A program made the translations under genes and the position numbers. The notes under the pieces are model-generated. The model saw only the letters and a program-made list of their open reading frames with translations. It was not told the DNA's origin and searched no databases. From NCBI GenBank assembly GCA_025353235.1, contig JANXQZ010000160.1, positions 1-14,213 of the forward strand: 14,213 nt of DNA, read 5' to 3'. Positions 7,601-14,213 of this stretch are shown here, piece after piece. Every line of letters starts with the position of its first letter. Within the stretch, counting starts at the first letter, position 1. This stretch comes from Bryobacterales bacterium. GTDB lineage: Bacteria; Acidobacteriota; Terriglobia; Bryobacterales; Bryobacteraceae.

Positions 7601-8019
7601 CGGACAGACCGGACGCTGCGGCGCACCTGATCGGCGAGCGTCTGGAAAGCGAGGCCGTGATAGGCAGCCGCAAGTCCGCTGGACAGCGCGGGATTCGCAC
7701 CCTGCGAACCTTGCGCCTTGAGCAGAATTTGGATGCCTTCTTCAAAGCGCCGCTTAAGAAGGTTTGCGCTGGCGGCGAAGGGAATGAGACCCGTCCGCGC
7801 AATCCCATCTTTCAGCGGCAGGTAGAAGCGATGAATCGCGTATAGAAAGAACTGAGCGCGAACGCGCTCGTAGAGGTTATCGCTGGTCCGCCGGAAGACA
7901 TCCAGCGCGCGGCATTCCTCTAAGAGCGTAGCGGCTGTGGCGACACGACACAATTGATCGAGAGATCGATTTCGCACATCGGGATCTCTGGATACGATGA
8001 TCCCGATCAACTCGCTCAT
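4696..8019 (-). CDS. Fusion of a fucokinase-like GHMP sugar kinase and a UDPGP-type sugar-1-phosphate nucleotidyltransferase
   Basis: A 1107-residue cytoplasmic protein in three parts. Residues 1-160 are mostly helical and unrecognised. Residues 175-560 resemble the L-fucokinase part of Fkp: [13 protein letters not shown] (179-191), [10 protein letters not shown] (205-214), [14 protein letters not shown] (367-380) and a third motif, [12 protein letters not shown] (527-538). Residues 735-1075 form a UDP-sugar pyrophosphorylase domain: LAGGAGTRW (739-747) with K755, [12 protein letters not shown] (921-932), [13 protein letters not shown] (948-960) and [12 protein letters not shown] (987-998). 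Together they would phosphorylate a free sugar and activate it with a nucleotide. The domain order is opposite to Fkp and plant FKGP. The ATP-binding loop reads [10 protein letters not shown] instead of the glycine-rich GLGTSS form, so kinase activity is uncertain. The start overlaps the preceding stop by ATGA, which implies coupled translation. The sugar and nucleotide cannot be read from the sequence; fucose, arabinose, glucuronate or similar are possible. Confidence 0.85.
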   Translation of the reverse strand: MSELIGIIVSRDPDVRNRSLDQLCRVATAATLLEECRALDVFRRTSDNLYERVRAQFFLYAIHRFYLPLKDGIARTGLIPFAASANLLKRRFEEGIQILLKAQGSQGANPALSSGLAAAYHGLAFQTLADQVRRSVRSVRGNQWMSRIGHPADYPLTIRSELLTKGSTGLYPILRETTPVRMDLSHSGWSDIFFLGMDFPEGARVLNVSIDLAVRGSGEGSPRPPVEAYLRVIEEPVLRLTSADLSATADVSSFAEMFDFARDYLGLLKAAVIASGIVAPAMEGCSEPLSDLLTRLVGRGRGLEIVSRVRDIPKGSRLAVSTNLLACLISACMRATNQIHALTGTLAEEDRRLIAARAILGEWLGGSGGGWQDSGGVWPGMKLIQGVVASEGDPEFGISRGRLLPVHQVLSEEEVSSETRQRLQASLVLVHGGMAQDVGPILEMVTEKYLLRSEAEWTGRKQAISLLDEVVADLRAGDVQALGSATERNFVGPIQTIIPWASNLYTETLITRVRHEIGEDFWGFWMLGGMSGGGMGFIFDPRRKSHAQDRLQAIMSDTKQRLETAVPFAMEPVVYDFAINERGTSAELLTGDSALMPRGYYDLVVPALMRVEPRMLHPARRAELDRFGAACRTAPELAGMMQNLFERLLPQSAEDTSGKAPPLKVLLEQFGFDPTLHEQIRTDMRNGRIGLAQNRLPVTSDIQDVRPGDLIDATGLVGERFARIGLDALKAGEVAVVSLAGGAGTRWTRGAGVVKALNPFCRLGGKHRNFVETHLAKSRRTGRLAGTLVPHVFTTSYLTHEPIRKWLDCVDGYDYPGPLLLSQGKSIGLRLVPMARDLRFAWEEMPAQILDEQKQKVRESLHGALIGWARDAGEGRDYTDNLPMQCLHPTGHWYEVPNMLRNGVLRDLLEQHPQLRHFMIHNIDTLGASLDPCVIGLHIDRGAAMTTEVIARQIDDRGGGLARIDGRLRIIEGLALPSEEVESALSYYNSNTMWIDIDRMLAAFAIERRDLKDESKVGAAVRTVAARMPTYITIKDVKKRWGKGQEDIFPVAQFEKLWGDMTALPQMDCAYLGVPRVRGQQLKEPAQLDGWLRDGSASHVESLCDWE

Positions 8020-8843
8020 GCTTGCAAACCGTTGCTAGCCGCCAGCACCTCGATGATCTGCGAGAGCACATCTTCTCGCTCGTCGCCGCTTAAGGACAAA
8101 GCGAGCTGGGCGCGAAGGAGTCCGTACTTCACGCCGACATCGTAGCGGCGGTTGCGGGTGTGGAGGGCGAGATATCGCTCCTGCTTGGCTAGCTCCGCGA
8201 GAGCGCTGGAAAGAGAGACATGGCGGGCAAGCAATTCAAAGACGGCCGGTGTAAAGACATGCATGCCGAAGAAGCACAGATAATGGCCAGCCCGCATTCC
8301 AGCCACGATCAGCTTCTGTTCCGCTTCGGTGGGCGTCGGCTTCTCTATTACGGTCTCGATGCGGTAGAGATTTTCTCGATCGGAGATCTTCGGTCCGGCT
8401 ACGGTTCCATAGTGTTGAATCACATTCTCGCGCGTGGCTTGCACCGTTGAAACGGCGCATCTCTCTTCAGTCGCAACCTGCACTAACTGCTGGGCCGACC
8501 CGATCCCGGTTTGACTAACATGGAGATGGTCTCCTACCAGGTGGAGAAACGGTTCGTTTCCTACAAACTCTTGAGAGCAGTGCAGCGCATTACCGTAACC
8601 TAACGGCACTGGCTGCTCGATGAAACGGATCATGCCCGCGCGTTCCACTGCCGCTCGCGCGTAAGCCGCTTCATCGCCAGGTGACACGACTACGCAAATC
8701 TCGTCGATTTTCGCTGTAAGAACTTCTTCAATAATAAGACGAAGAACGGTCTTTTCATTCCCATCGCGATCCACCAAAGTCTGCAATGGGAGTGCACGCT
8801 GATTCCTGCCGGCCGCCGTAATTACGGCTTTGTGAATATTCAT
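8016..8843 (-). CDS. GalU-like sugar-phosphate nucleotidyltransferase
   Basis: A 275-residue protein of the NTP_transferase family. It has an N-terminal strand and loop, [18 protein letters not shown], then LIIEEVL...[21 protein letters not shown] (77-87, as in GalU), VGDHLH (103-108, the metal-binding aspartate region), VIEKP (typical EKP) and [13 protein letters not shown]. Such enzymes make NDP-sugars from NTP and a sugar-1-phosphate. The nucleotide-binding loop is unusual: the standard GLGTR...PKE is replaced by [17 protein letters not shown], keeping the arginine but not the usual lysine, so substrate or activity may differ from GalU. The frame is open to 8906, but the ATG at 8843 directly precedes the conserved first strand. 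Only an AAGG about 15 bases upstream could serve as a ribosome site. The gene lies between the microprotein and the kinase fusion and is coupled to the latter by ATGA. Confidence 0.85.
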   Translation of the reverse strand: MNIHKAVITAAGRNQRALPLQTLVDRDGNEKTVLRLIIEEVLTAKIDEICVVVSPGDEAAYARAAVERAGMIRFIEQPVPLGYGNALHCSQEFVGNEPFLHLVGDHLHVSQTGIGSAQQLVQVATEERCAVSTVQATRENVIQHYGTVAGPKISDRENLYRIETVIEKPTPTEAEQKLIVAGMRAGHYLCFFGMHVFTPAVFELLARHVSLSSALAELAKQERYLALHTRNRRYDVGVKYGLLRAQLALSLSGDEREDVLSQIIEVLAASNGLQA

Positions 8844-8844
8844 G

Positions 8845-8863
8845 TCAAGGCTGTTCGCCTTGA
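8845..8863. promoter_or_regulatory. Perfect inverted repeat just before the nucleotidyltransferase start codon
   Basis: TCAAGGC (8845-8851) and GCCTTGA (8857-8863) are exact inverted copies around a five-base spacer, ending one base from the start codon at 8843. In minus-strand RNA this would be a seven-pair hairpin that includes the only AAGG that could serve as a ribosome site. It could therefore be a translational switch, or a DNA operator next to the TATAAT at 8863-8868. Confidence 0.5.
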
Positions 8864-8892
8864 TTATACGGTGGCTAGTGCATATGATTGAA
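8863..8892 (-). promoter_or_regulatory. Possible internal sigma70-type promoter ahead of the nucleotidyltransferase gene
   Basis: On the minus strand there is a perfect TATAAT (8868 to 8863). A weak -35 match, TTCAAT (8892 to 8887), lies 18 bases upstream inside the microprotein gene. Transcription would start near 8856, within the inverted repeat, giving an almost leaderless messenger. The perfect -10 box is the main support. Confidence 0.35.
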
Positions 8893-8955
8893 GAGGAACC
8901 AGGCAACGATTAACACGCCGGGAATTCCAAGCATCCAAGCAAACAAGTATTTCAT
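8875..8955 (-). CDS. 26-residue membrane microprotein at the head of the sugar-activation operon
   Basis: A complete short reading frame runs from an ATG at 8955 to a TAG at 8875-8877. The peptide starts [13 protein letters not shown] and ends WFLFNHMH; the middle is wholly hydrophobic, so it is a single membrane-spanning helix with one lysine at the N-terminus and histidines at the C-terminus. A GGAGG ribosome site (minus strand, 8966 to 8962) lies six bases before the ATG, the best-placed such site in the window, and a sigma54-type promoter lies just upstream. The LFAWMLG stretch faintly recalls small oxidase subunits of the CydX type (YFAWILG), but no oxidase genes are here and I do not claim homology. 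The stop is 31 bases from the nucleotidyltransferase start, so the two are probably co-transcribed. The function is unknown; a membrane anchor or regulator is a guess. Confidence 0.7.
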   Translation of the reverse strand: MKYLFAWMLGIPGVLIVAWFLFNHMH

Positions 8956-8979
8956 AAAGGGCCTCCGGTCTAGCCAGAT

Positions 8980-8996
8980 AGCAATTCACTTGCCAA
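8980..8996 (-). promoter_or_regulatory. Sigma54-type (-24/-12) promoter for the microprotein/sugar-activation operon
   Basis: The minus strand reads TTGGCAAGTGAATTGCT (8996 to 8980). GG and GC are spaced by exactly ten bases, and it departs from the consensus YTGGCACGRNNNTTGCW at only two positions. Transcription would start near 8969, leaving a leader of about 14 bases that contains the GGAGG site. Such promoters need an enhancer-binding activator, whose sites would lie upstream, inside or near the divergent TPR/ASPIC gene. Confidence 0.6.
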
Positions 8997-9017
8997 GAAT
9001 CCCCCCGGGTACGGAAG

Positions 9018-9023
9018 TATAAT
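9018..9023 (+). promoter_or_regulatory. Possible -10 box for the TPR/ASPIC gene
   Basis: A perfect TATAAT lies 19 bases before the ATG at 9043, but no good -35 hexamer is found at 16 to 18 bases upstream (TTGCCA at 8990-8995 is 22 away). If used, it would give a leader of about a dozen bases without a clear ribosome site. Confidence 0.3.
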
Positions 9024-9042
9024 AAAGGTTCACTCCAAGTTG

Positions 9043-11961
9043 ATGCGCCGCCTCCGGGTTATCCCGTTCTGTTTTCTGCTCTTCGCTGCTGACTCGAATA
9101 GTGCGCTGGAAGAGCGCCTATGGCGGCTGAGGAACCTGGGGAAAGCGTTCTATGAGAACCCGACCACCCAAATTCAAGCCGTCGACGAATTCAAGAAAGC
9201 GCTCGACTTGGCACCCGGTTCCGCGCGGGAACGACTGAATTACGGGCTAGCTCTACTGCGCGCGGGCAAGACCAAAGAGGGCGTTAGCGAACTGCTGAAA
9301 GTTCAGAAGCAATCCCCGTCGCTCCCCCATACTTGGTTCAACCTCGGCATCGTCTATCGCAAAGATGGCGACGTCGACAATGCAATCCCGCAGTTTCAAA
9401 AGATGATCGAGCTCGCCCCCGACGAGCCCATCTCGCATTACAACCTGGGCGCACTGTATAGGCAGGCTGGCGATCTGGGGAAAGCCGAGCAGCAATTCGT
9501 CGAAGCCGCCAAGCTGAATGAGAATCTCGCGGCACCGCACTTCCAGCTTTACAATGTTTATCGGCAGCAAGGTAAAAAAGAGCAGGGCGCGGTGGAGCTA
9601 GCTGCATTCCAGCGTCTGAAAAAGGCACAGGAAGGCTCGGCGACTCCCGAAGACATGGAGTGGAGCGACTACGCCGAGATCTACGATCCCATCGACATCA
9701 AGGGCGGCCAAGCCCCGGCTGAGACGCCGCGCTTGAAGCTGCGTCCTGGAATGACGGGCCAGCTAGCCATCGAAGGCTTGCTGATTTCCTGGAATCATGA
9801 TGGAATCGATGCGCCGGGTCTCGCGGCTGTACGTGGCGTGATTTCAGCCGCCGCCGGAGATTTCGACAACGACGGGTTGGCTGACCTCTGCATCCTCACC
9901 GAGCAGGGCCCGCTGCTCTACAAAAACGTGAAGGGCAAGTTTGAGAAGTTTGCAGCCAATCTTCCGGAAGGCAAATTCGAGAAGGCGCTCTGGATCGATT
10001 ACGACCATGACTACGATCTCGACCTCCTCCTGCTCGGCGAAAAATCCGTGCTGCTGAGAAATCAGGGCGCGGCCGGCTTCGCGGATCACACCAAGGATTT
10101 TCCGTTCGTGGTGGGCCACGCCTTGGACGCCGTGCTCTATCGCTGGCAGGCGGACAGCAAGGCTTTCGATGTCGTGGTCAGCTATCAGGACCATGCGGGC
10201 GTCCTCTACGCGGACCAGTTGGCCGGAAAATTCAAAACGAACCCAATTCCAGAACTCCCGGCCGGAGCGAAGTCGCTGAAAGTCGCGGACGTCAACCGCG
10301 ATAGCTGGCTCGACATCATTTCGTCGGTGGGCACGGTGATGAACGACCATGGAAGATTTCGCCTTAGCACGGATCCAACGGCCGATGGCAGCGTGGAATC
10401 GGGCCGACCCGTCCCCGGTACAAAATGGATTCGGGTCGGTCTGAACGGTGTGAAAAACCTGAAACTCGCCTATGGAGCCGAGGTCGAAGTAAAAGCTGGA
10501 GCCTCCTATCAGAAGAAGATGTATGCGGGCGTACCCGTCCTATTCGATTTGGGTGGCCGGGCCGAAGCCGATACCGTGCGCATCAGTTGGGCGAACGGAT
10601 TAATTCAGAACGAACCCAAACAGGCGGCCGGCAAGAGCTATCTATATAAGGAGGCTCAGCGACTTTCCGGCTCCTGCCCGATGATTTGGACCTGGAACGG
10701 GCACGAGTTCGAGTTCATTACGGACGTGTTGGGGGTAGCGCCGCTGGGAGCGAGTTCGGGCGATGGCCAATATTTCGCCACCGATCACGATGAGTATGTG
10801 CAGATTCCAGGCGAGTCGCTGAAGGCGACGAATGGAACCTACGAGGTTCGAATCACCGAAGAGTTGAGCGAGGTTTCGTATCTGGATCAGGTTCGCCTGA
10901 TCGCGGTAGACCACCCGGCGGCGACCGACATTTATACGAGCGAACGTTGGAAGGGTCCCCCGTTTCCTGAGTTCCGATTGTACGGAGCGAGTCGCCGAAT
11001 TTACCCCAAGTTTGCGCGGGACGGCGAGGGTCGCGACGTACTTCCGAAGTTGCTGCATCAAGACCGCCAATACGCGGATACTTTCAAACGCGATTCGGTG
11101 GGAGTAGCGGAAACGCATACGTTGGATCTCGATTTCGGGAGCGGAACTGCCCGCGCCAACAAAGCTGTTCTGATCATGAACGGCTGGGTGGATTGGGCGG
11201 ACGGCAGTACGTTCATGGCGGCTGCTCAGGAGGGCAAAGGGGGACTCATGCCTCCTTATCTTCAGGTGAAAAATTCGCGCGGCGAGTGGCAAACGGTCAT
11301 CGAAGACATGGGAATGCCGGACGGCAAGCCGAAGACCATTTCAGTTGACCTCACGGGCAAGTTCCTTTCGGCGTCCCGCGAGGTGCGCATTGTGACGAAT
11401 CTTTGCTTGTATTGGGATGAGATCTTCCTAAGTGAAGACTCCAGGGTGCCGCAGGTTCAAATGACGAAAGTGCCCGTGGCGTCGACGGACGTGCGCTTCA
11501 GGGGGTTCTCGGACTCGAAGATCAGCCCACAGCGAAAGCAGCCTGAGCAGTTTTTCTATTCTGTGGTCACGCCCACTTCGTACTGGAATCCAACGCCGGG
11601 CAAGTACACGCGATATGGGGATGTCCGAGAGCTGGTGGAAGCGCCGGATGACCGTTTTGTTGTGATGGGCGCGGGGGACGAGTTGCGACTACGGTTCGCG
11701 GCTTCGTCTTTGCCGCCCCTACGTCCAGGCTGGAAGCGTGATTTTCTGTTGAAGGTAGATGGGTGGGCGAAGGACCGGGATGCGAACACCGCCTACTCGC
11801 AAAGCGTGGAGCCGCTACCCTTCCATGCCATGAGCCGGTATCCATATCCTGCGGCGGAACACTTCCCGGTGGATGCAATTCACGAGGCATATCGCAAAGA
11901 GTACAACACGCGTCCAGCGTTACGCCTAATCCGTCCCTTGACAGCCACGTTCACCAAATGA
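9043..11961 (+). CDS. Secreted TPR / FG-GAP / ASPIC-UnbV (CRTAC1-type) protein
   Basis: A 972-residue protein from the ATG at 9043; a TTG at 9040 is also possible. It opens with a short signal-like segment (RRLRVIPFCFLLFAADS). Residues 28-195 are TPR repeats (AVDEFKKALDLAPGS, TWFNLGIVYRKDGDVDNAIPQF, SHYNLGALYRQAGDLGKAEQQF). Residues 265-430 hold FG-GAP/VCBS-type calcium-binding blades (GDFDNDGLADLCIL, DYDHDYDLDLLLLG, VADVNRDSWLDII). An ASPIC/UnbV domain follows at about 455-535 (LAYGAEVEVKAG...TVRISWANGLIQNE). The last 430 residues start SCPMIWTWNGHEFEFITDVL and are beta-rich with no named domain I can give. Such proteins occur in families in Acidobacteriota, usually extracytoplasmic, with unknown biochemical role. 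The stop overlaps the start of the cytochrome gene by ATGA, so the two are expressed together. There is no clear ribosome site; AAAGG is 14 bases from the ATG. Confidence 0.85.
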   Translation: MRRLRVIPFCFLLFAADSNSALEERLWRLRNLGKAFYENPTTQIQAVDEFKKALDLAPGSARERLNYGLALLRAGKTKEGVSELLKVQKQSPSLPHTWFNLGIVYRKDGDVDNAIPQFQKMIELAPDEPISHYNLGALYRQAGDLGKAEQQFVEAAKLNENLAAPHFQLYNVYRQQGKKEQGAVELAAFQRLKKAQEGSATPEDMEWSDYAEIYDPIDIKGGQAPAETPRLKLRPGMTGQLAIEGLLISWNHDGIDAPGLAAVRGVISAAAGDFDNDGLADLCILTEQGPLLYKNVKGKFEKFAANLPEGKFEKALWIDYDHDYDLDLLLLGEKSVLLRNQGAAGFADHTKDFPFVVGHALDAVLYRWQADSKAFDVVVSYQDHAGVLYADQLAGKFKTNPIPELPAGAKSLKVADVNRDSWLDIISSVGTVMNDHGRFRLSTDPTADGSVESGRPVPGTKWIRVGLNGVKNLKLAYGAEVEVKAGASYQKKMYAGVPVLFDLGGRAEADTVRISWANGLIQNEPKQAAGKSYLYKEAQRLSGSCPMIWTWNGHEFEFITDVLGVAPLGASSGDGQYFATDHDEYVQIPGESLKATNGTYEVRITEELSEVSYLDQVRLIAVDHPAATDIYTSERWKGPPFPEFRLYGASRRIYPKFARDGEGRDVLPKLLHQDRQYADTFKRDSVGVAETHTLDLDFGSGTARANKAVLIMNGWVDWADGSTFMAAAQEGKGGLMPPYLQVKNSRGEWQTVIEDMGMPDGKPKTISVDLTGKFLSASREVRIVTNLCLYWDEIFLSEDSRVPQVQMTKVPVASTDVRFRGFSDSKISPQRKQPEQFFYSVVTPTSYWNPTPGKYTRYGDVRELVEAPDDRFVVMGAGDELRLRFAASSLPPLRPGWKRDFLLKVDGWAKDRDANTAYSQSVEPLPFHAMSRYPYPAAEHFPVDAIHEAYRKEYNTRPALRLIRPLTATFTK

Positions 11962-14213
11962 AAAAGTTCGTAGCTCTTGCATTTATCGCGTTACTCATCA
12001 ACACGGCCTACGTAGCGGCCCTGCCCTCGGCCACCATTTTCTATGTCGCGAACGTTCTCCTCCACGTCGCTCTAGGACTCGCCACCGCAACCGGCCTCAT
12101 CTGGCTGATCCGCGCGCAAGTCTGGATCGCCGCCGATCTTCTCGCGGGCGCGCTCGCATTCGGAATATGGCTGATCTTTTCGGGAGCGACACGCGCCAAT
12201 CAGTGGGCGCTCACCCTGCACGTCGGTCTAGCAGTGCTCGGCTGCCTGGCCCTGCTCCCCTATCTGCGCCGTCAAAATCAAACCATGTTTCGCGCCGTAG
12301 CGGCTGGACTCGCGCTCGTCGTGCTACTTCCCGCCTCCATCCGGCTCTACCGCCACTACGTTCCCGACCCTGCAGATCACATCCGCAATCCGCTGATCGT
12401 GCCTGCCTCCATGCAGGAAGAAGGCGGCGGACCCAAGTCACCCTTCTGGCCCTCCTCCGCGAAAACGAACGTCGGCGGAACCATCCCCTCTAACTTCTTC
12501 ATGGAGTCGAAGCGTTGCGGCGAATGCCACAAGGACATCTACAATCAGTGGCAGAGTTCCGTCCATCACTTCGCCTCTTTCAACAACCAGTTCTATCGAA
12601 AATCGATCGAGTACATGCAGGATGTTTCAGGCGGCACGCAATCGAGCAAATGGTGCGCAGGCTGCCACGATCACGCGGTTTTCTTCAACGGAAGATGGGA
12701 GCACCCGATCAAGGAACAGATCGACACGCCCGAGGCCCAAAATGGTTTGGGCTGCATGTCCTGCCATTCGATCACCGAGGTCCACGGCTCGATGGGCAAT
12801 GGCGGATTCACCATAGAGTATCCCCCGCTACATGAGCTCGCGTCCAGCAACAACAAGGTGATCAGCGCGGTCGATTACTTCGTCACCTACCTGAATCCAG
12901 AGCCGCATCGCAAGACTTTTCTAAAGCCGTTCATGCGGGATGCCGAGTTTTGCGCGGCTTGCCACAAAGTGCATCTCGACGTGCCCGTGAATAATTATCG
13001 CTGGCAACGGGGCTTCAATGACTACGACAACTGGCAGGCGAGCGGCGTTTCCGGCCAGGGCGCCAGATCGTTTTATTATCCGCAGACCACTTCCTCGTGC
13101 GCGGACTGTCATATGCCCCTGGTGAAGTCGCAGGACCCTGGCAACCATGACGGCAAAGTTCACTCTCATCGCTTTCCTGCTGCAAACACGGCCGTCGCTG
13201 TCGCAAACCAGGACGAGGCGCAATTGAAGGCGGAGATCGACTTCCTCAAATCCGGCTTCATTACGGTGGATCTGTTTGCCGCTTCACCGGTGGGGGATCT
13301 GGGGAAGCAGCTTGAAATGAGGCGCAGGTCGGGAGACGAGGGTCCGCAGTTAAGCTCCACGTTCGCGGTTGGTGAAGAAGCTCAGCAGTCGGGTCCGGCA
13401 TTCATTCGCGATGTCGGCCGGCTGACAGCGCCCATCGATGCAGCAGGGGCAAAGTTCCAGCCAGGCTCCACTGTGCGTGTGGATGCGGTGGTCCGCACGC
13501 GAAAGATCGGCCATTTCTTTCCCGGCGGCACGGTGGACTCCTTCGACATCTGGCTGGAACTGCAAGGCCGCGATGCTACGGGAAAGACGATTTTCTGGAG
13601 CGGCCAAGTGGACGACGACGGCAAAGGTCCGGTCGAAAAGGGCGCACATTTCTATCGGTCTTATCTTCTCGATGGTGACGGCAACGAAATCAACAAGCGC
13701 AATGCCTTCCAAGCGCGCAGCGTGTTGTATGTCCGCCTGATCCCGCCTGGCGCAGCCGATGTAGCGCATTACCGCGTGCCCATACCCAAGGACGCCAAAG
13801 GCCCCATCACCCTAACCGCGAAGTTAAATTACCGCAAGTTTACGAACTACTACACCCGTTATTCGTATGCCGGACAGCCGGTGCCGAACCAGTCTGCATC
13901 CCTGGTGGACGTGAGCCACGACAGTCGCGAGTTCTCGTTTGCGAAAGCGAACATCCCCTCTAACGTATCGGGGAAAATCAAAGATCGCATTCCTGACGTG
14001 CCGATCGTGACGTTGGCCAAGGCGGAAGCAAAACTAGCGATCGGCGACTCGCCGACTCAATGGCAGCCAGTTGTGCGCAAGCAAGATCGGGAACGCTGGA
14101 ACGATTGGGGTATCGGGCTGTTGCTGCAAGGTGACTTGAAAGCGGCTGAGTATGCGTTTAAGAAGGTGACCGAGGCGGAGCCGGGTTATGCCGACGGGTG
14201 GCTGAACGTGGCG
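11958..14213 (+). CDS. Membrane-anchored pentaheme cytochrome c with C-terminal TPR, 3' end outside the window
   Basis: The frame stays open for 752 codons from an ATG overlapping the preceding TGA and runs off the right edge. Residues 1-130 contain four or five hydrophobic helices; two carry a histidine in a similar setting (LLHVALGLA, H36; LTLHVGLAVLG, H88). Five CxxCH haem-binding motifs follow: CGECH (187), CAGCH (233), CMSCH (266), CAACH (332) and CADCH (381). Next comes a beta-rich region with VVRTRKIGHFFPGGT...WLELQGRDATGKTIFWSG (511-549), a block I know from the tails of multihaem cytochromes, and from about 715 the start of a TPR (DWGIGLLLQGDLKAAEYAFKKV). It should act in electron transfer on the outer face of the membrane. 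Donor and acceptor are unknown. The coupled TPR/ASPIC gene suggests the two proteins work together. Confidence 0.85.
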   Translation, partial: MKKFVALAFIALLINTAYVAALPSATIFYVANVLLHVALGLATATGLIWLIRAQVWIAADLLAGALAFGIWLIFSGATRANQWALTLHVGLAVLGCLALLPYLRRQNQTMFRAVAAGLALVVLLPASIRLYRHYVPDPADHIRNPLIVPASMQEEGGGPKSPFWPSSAKTNVGGTIPSNFFMESKRCGECHKDIYNQWQSSVHHFASFNNQFYRKSIEYMQDVSGGTQSSKWCAGCHDHAVFFNGRWEHPIKEQIDTPEAQNGLGCMSCHSITEVHGSMGNGGFTIEYPPLHELASSNNKVISAVDYFVTYLNPEPHRKTFLKPFMRDAEFCAACHKVHLDVPVNNYRWQRGFNDYDNWQASGVSGQGARSFYYPQTTSSCADCHMPLVKSQDPGNHDGKVHSHRFPAANTAVAVANQDEAQLKAEIDFLKSGFITVDLFAASPVGDLGKQLEMRRRSGDEGPQLSSTFAVGEEAQQSGPAFIRDVGRLTAPIDAAGAKFQPGSTVRVDAVVRTRKIGHFFPGGTVDSFDIWLELQGRDATGKTIFWSGQVDDDGKGPVEKGAHFYRSYLLDGDGNEINKRNAFQARSVLYVRLIPPGAADVAHYRVPIPKDAKGPITLTAKLNYRKFTNYYTRYSYAGQPVPNQSASLVDVSHDSREFSFAKANIPSNVSGKIKDRIPDVPIVTLAKAEAKLAIGDSPTQWQPVVRKQDRERWNDWGIGLLLQGDLKAAEYAFKKVTEAEPGYADGWLNVA

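Noticed and set aside
10642..11292. Minus-strand 216-residue frame opposite the ASPIC gene
   Set aside because: It is a shadow of the long secreted protein frame, with no motif or ribosome site.
12167..13769. Several short frames on both strands in the cytochrome region
   Set aside because: The true gene is the single long frame starting at 11958 with five CxxCH motifs, which runs off the window end.
1..14213. Mobile elements, CRISPR arrays or tRNA genes
   Set aside because: I saw no transposase or integrase motifs, no regularly spaced repeats and no tRNA-like cloverleaf sequence anywhere in the window.

Overview
The window looks like a chromosomal segment of an Acidobacteriota species, probably of the Bryobacterales/Solibacter type. 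This is inferred from gene content, not from a database search. The pointers are a PEP-CTERM (exosortase-sorted) surface protein, a TPR/FG-GAP/ASPIC-UnbV secreted protein followed by a multiheme cytochrome c with a TPR tail, many short secreted proteins, moderately GC-rich genes and AT-richer intergenic DNA. I see no transposase, integrase, phage gene, CRISPR array, tRNA or rRNA.

Layout. (1) At the left edge is the 5' end of a minus-strand secreted protein, then a plus-strand LolA-fold periplasmic protein with a twin-arginine-like signal peptide. (2) A 482-base regulatory interval carries a strong sigma70-type promoter with a perfect palindrome inside its spacer and an apparently long, structured leader. 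It precedes a plus-strand set: a small PEP-CTERM protein, a translationally coupled secreted beta-propeller-like protein, and, after a GC-rich hairpin, a LuxR-type regulator without a receiver domain. (3) Convergent to these is a minus-strand operon. Read in its own direction, it starts with a sigma54-type -24/-12 promoter, then an unlisted 26-residue membrane microprotein, then a GalU-like sugar-phosphate nucleotidyltransferase, then a 1107-residue fusion of a fucokinase-like GHMP kinase with a UDPGP-type sugar-1-phosphate nucleotidyltransferase. (4) Divergent from that operon is a plus-strand pair: the TPR/FG-GAP/ASPIC secreted protein and, overlapping by ATGA, a pentaheme cytochrome c with a multi-helix membrane anchor. 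The cytochrome gene runs off the right edge.

How the genes may fit together (inference): the minus-strand operon activates sugars to nucleotide sugars, plausibly for surface polysaccharide or glycoprotein. The PEP-CTERM set is exported to the same cell surface, and the cytochrome pair is an extracytoplasmic electron-transfer module. No exosortase or glycosyltransferase is present here to prove a link. The items most worth a second look are the permuted kinase/nucleotidyltransferase fusion with an altered ATP loop, the sigma54-driven microprotein ahead of it, the operator-in-spacer promoter with long leader for the PEP-CTERM gene, and the histidine-bearing membrane module of the cytochrome.
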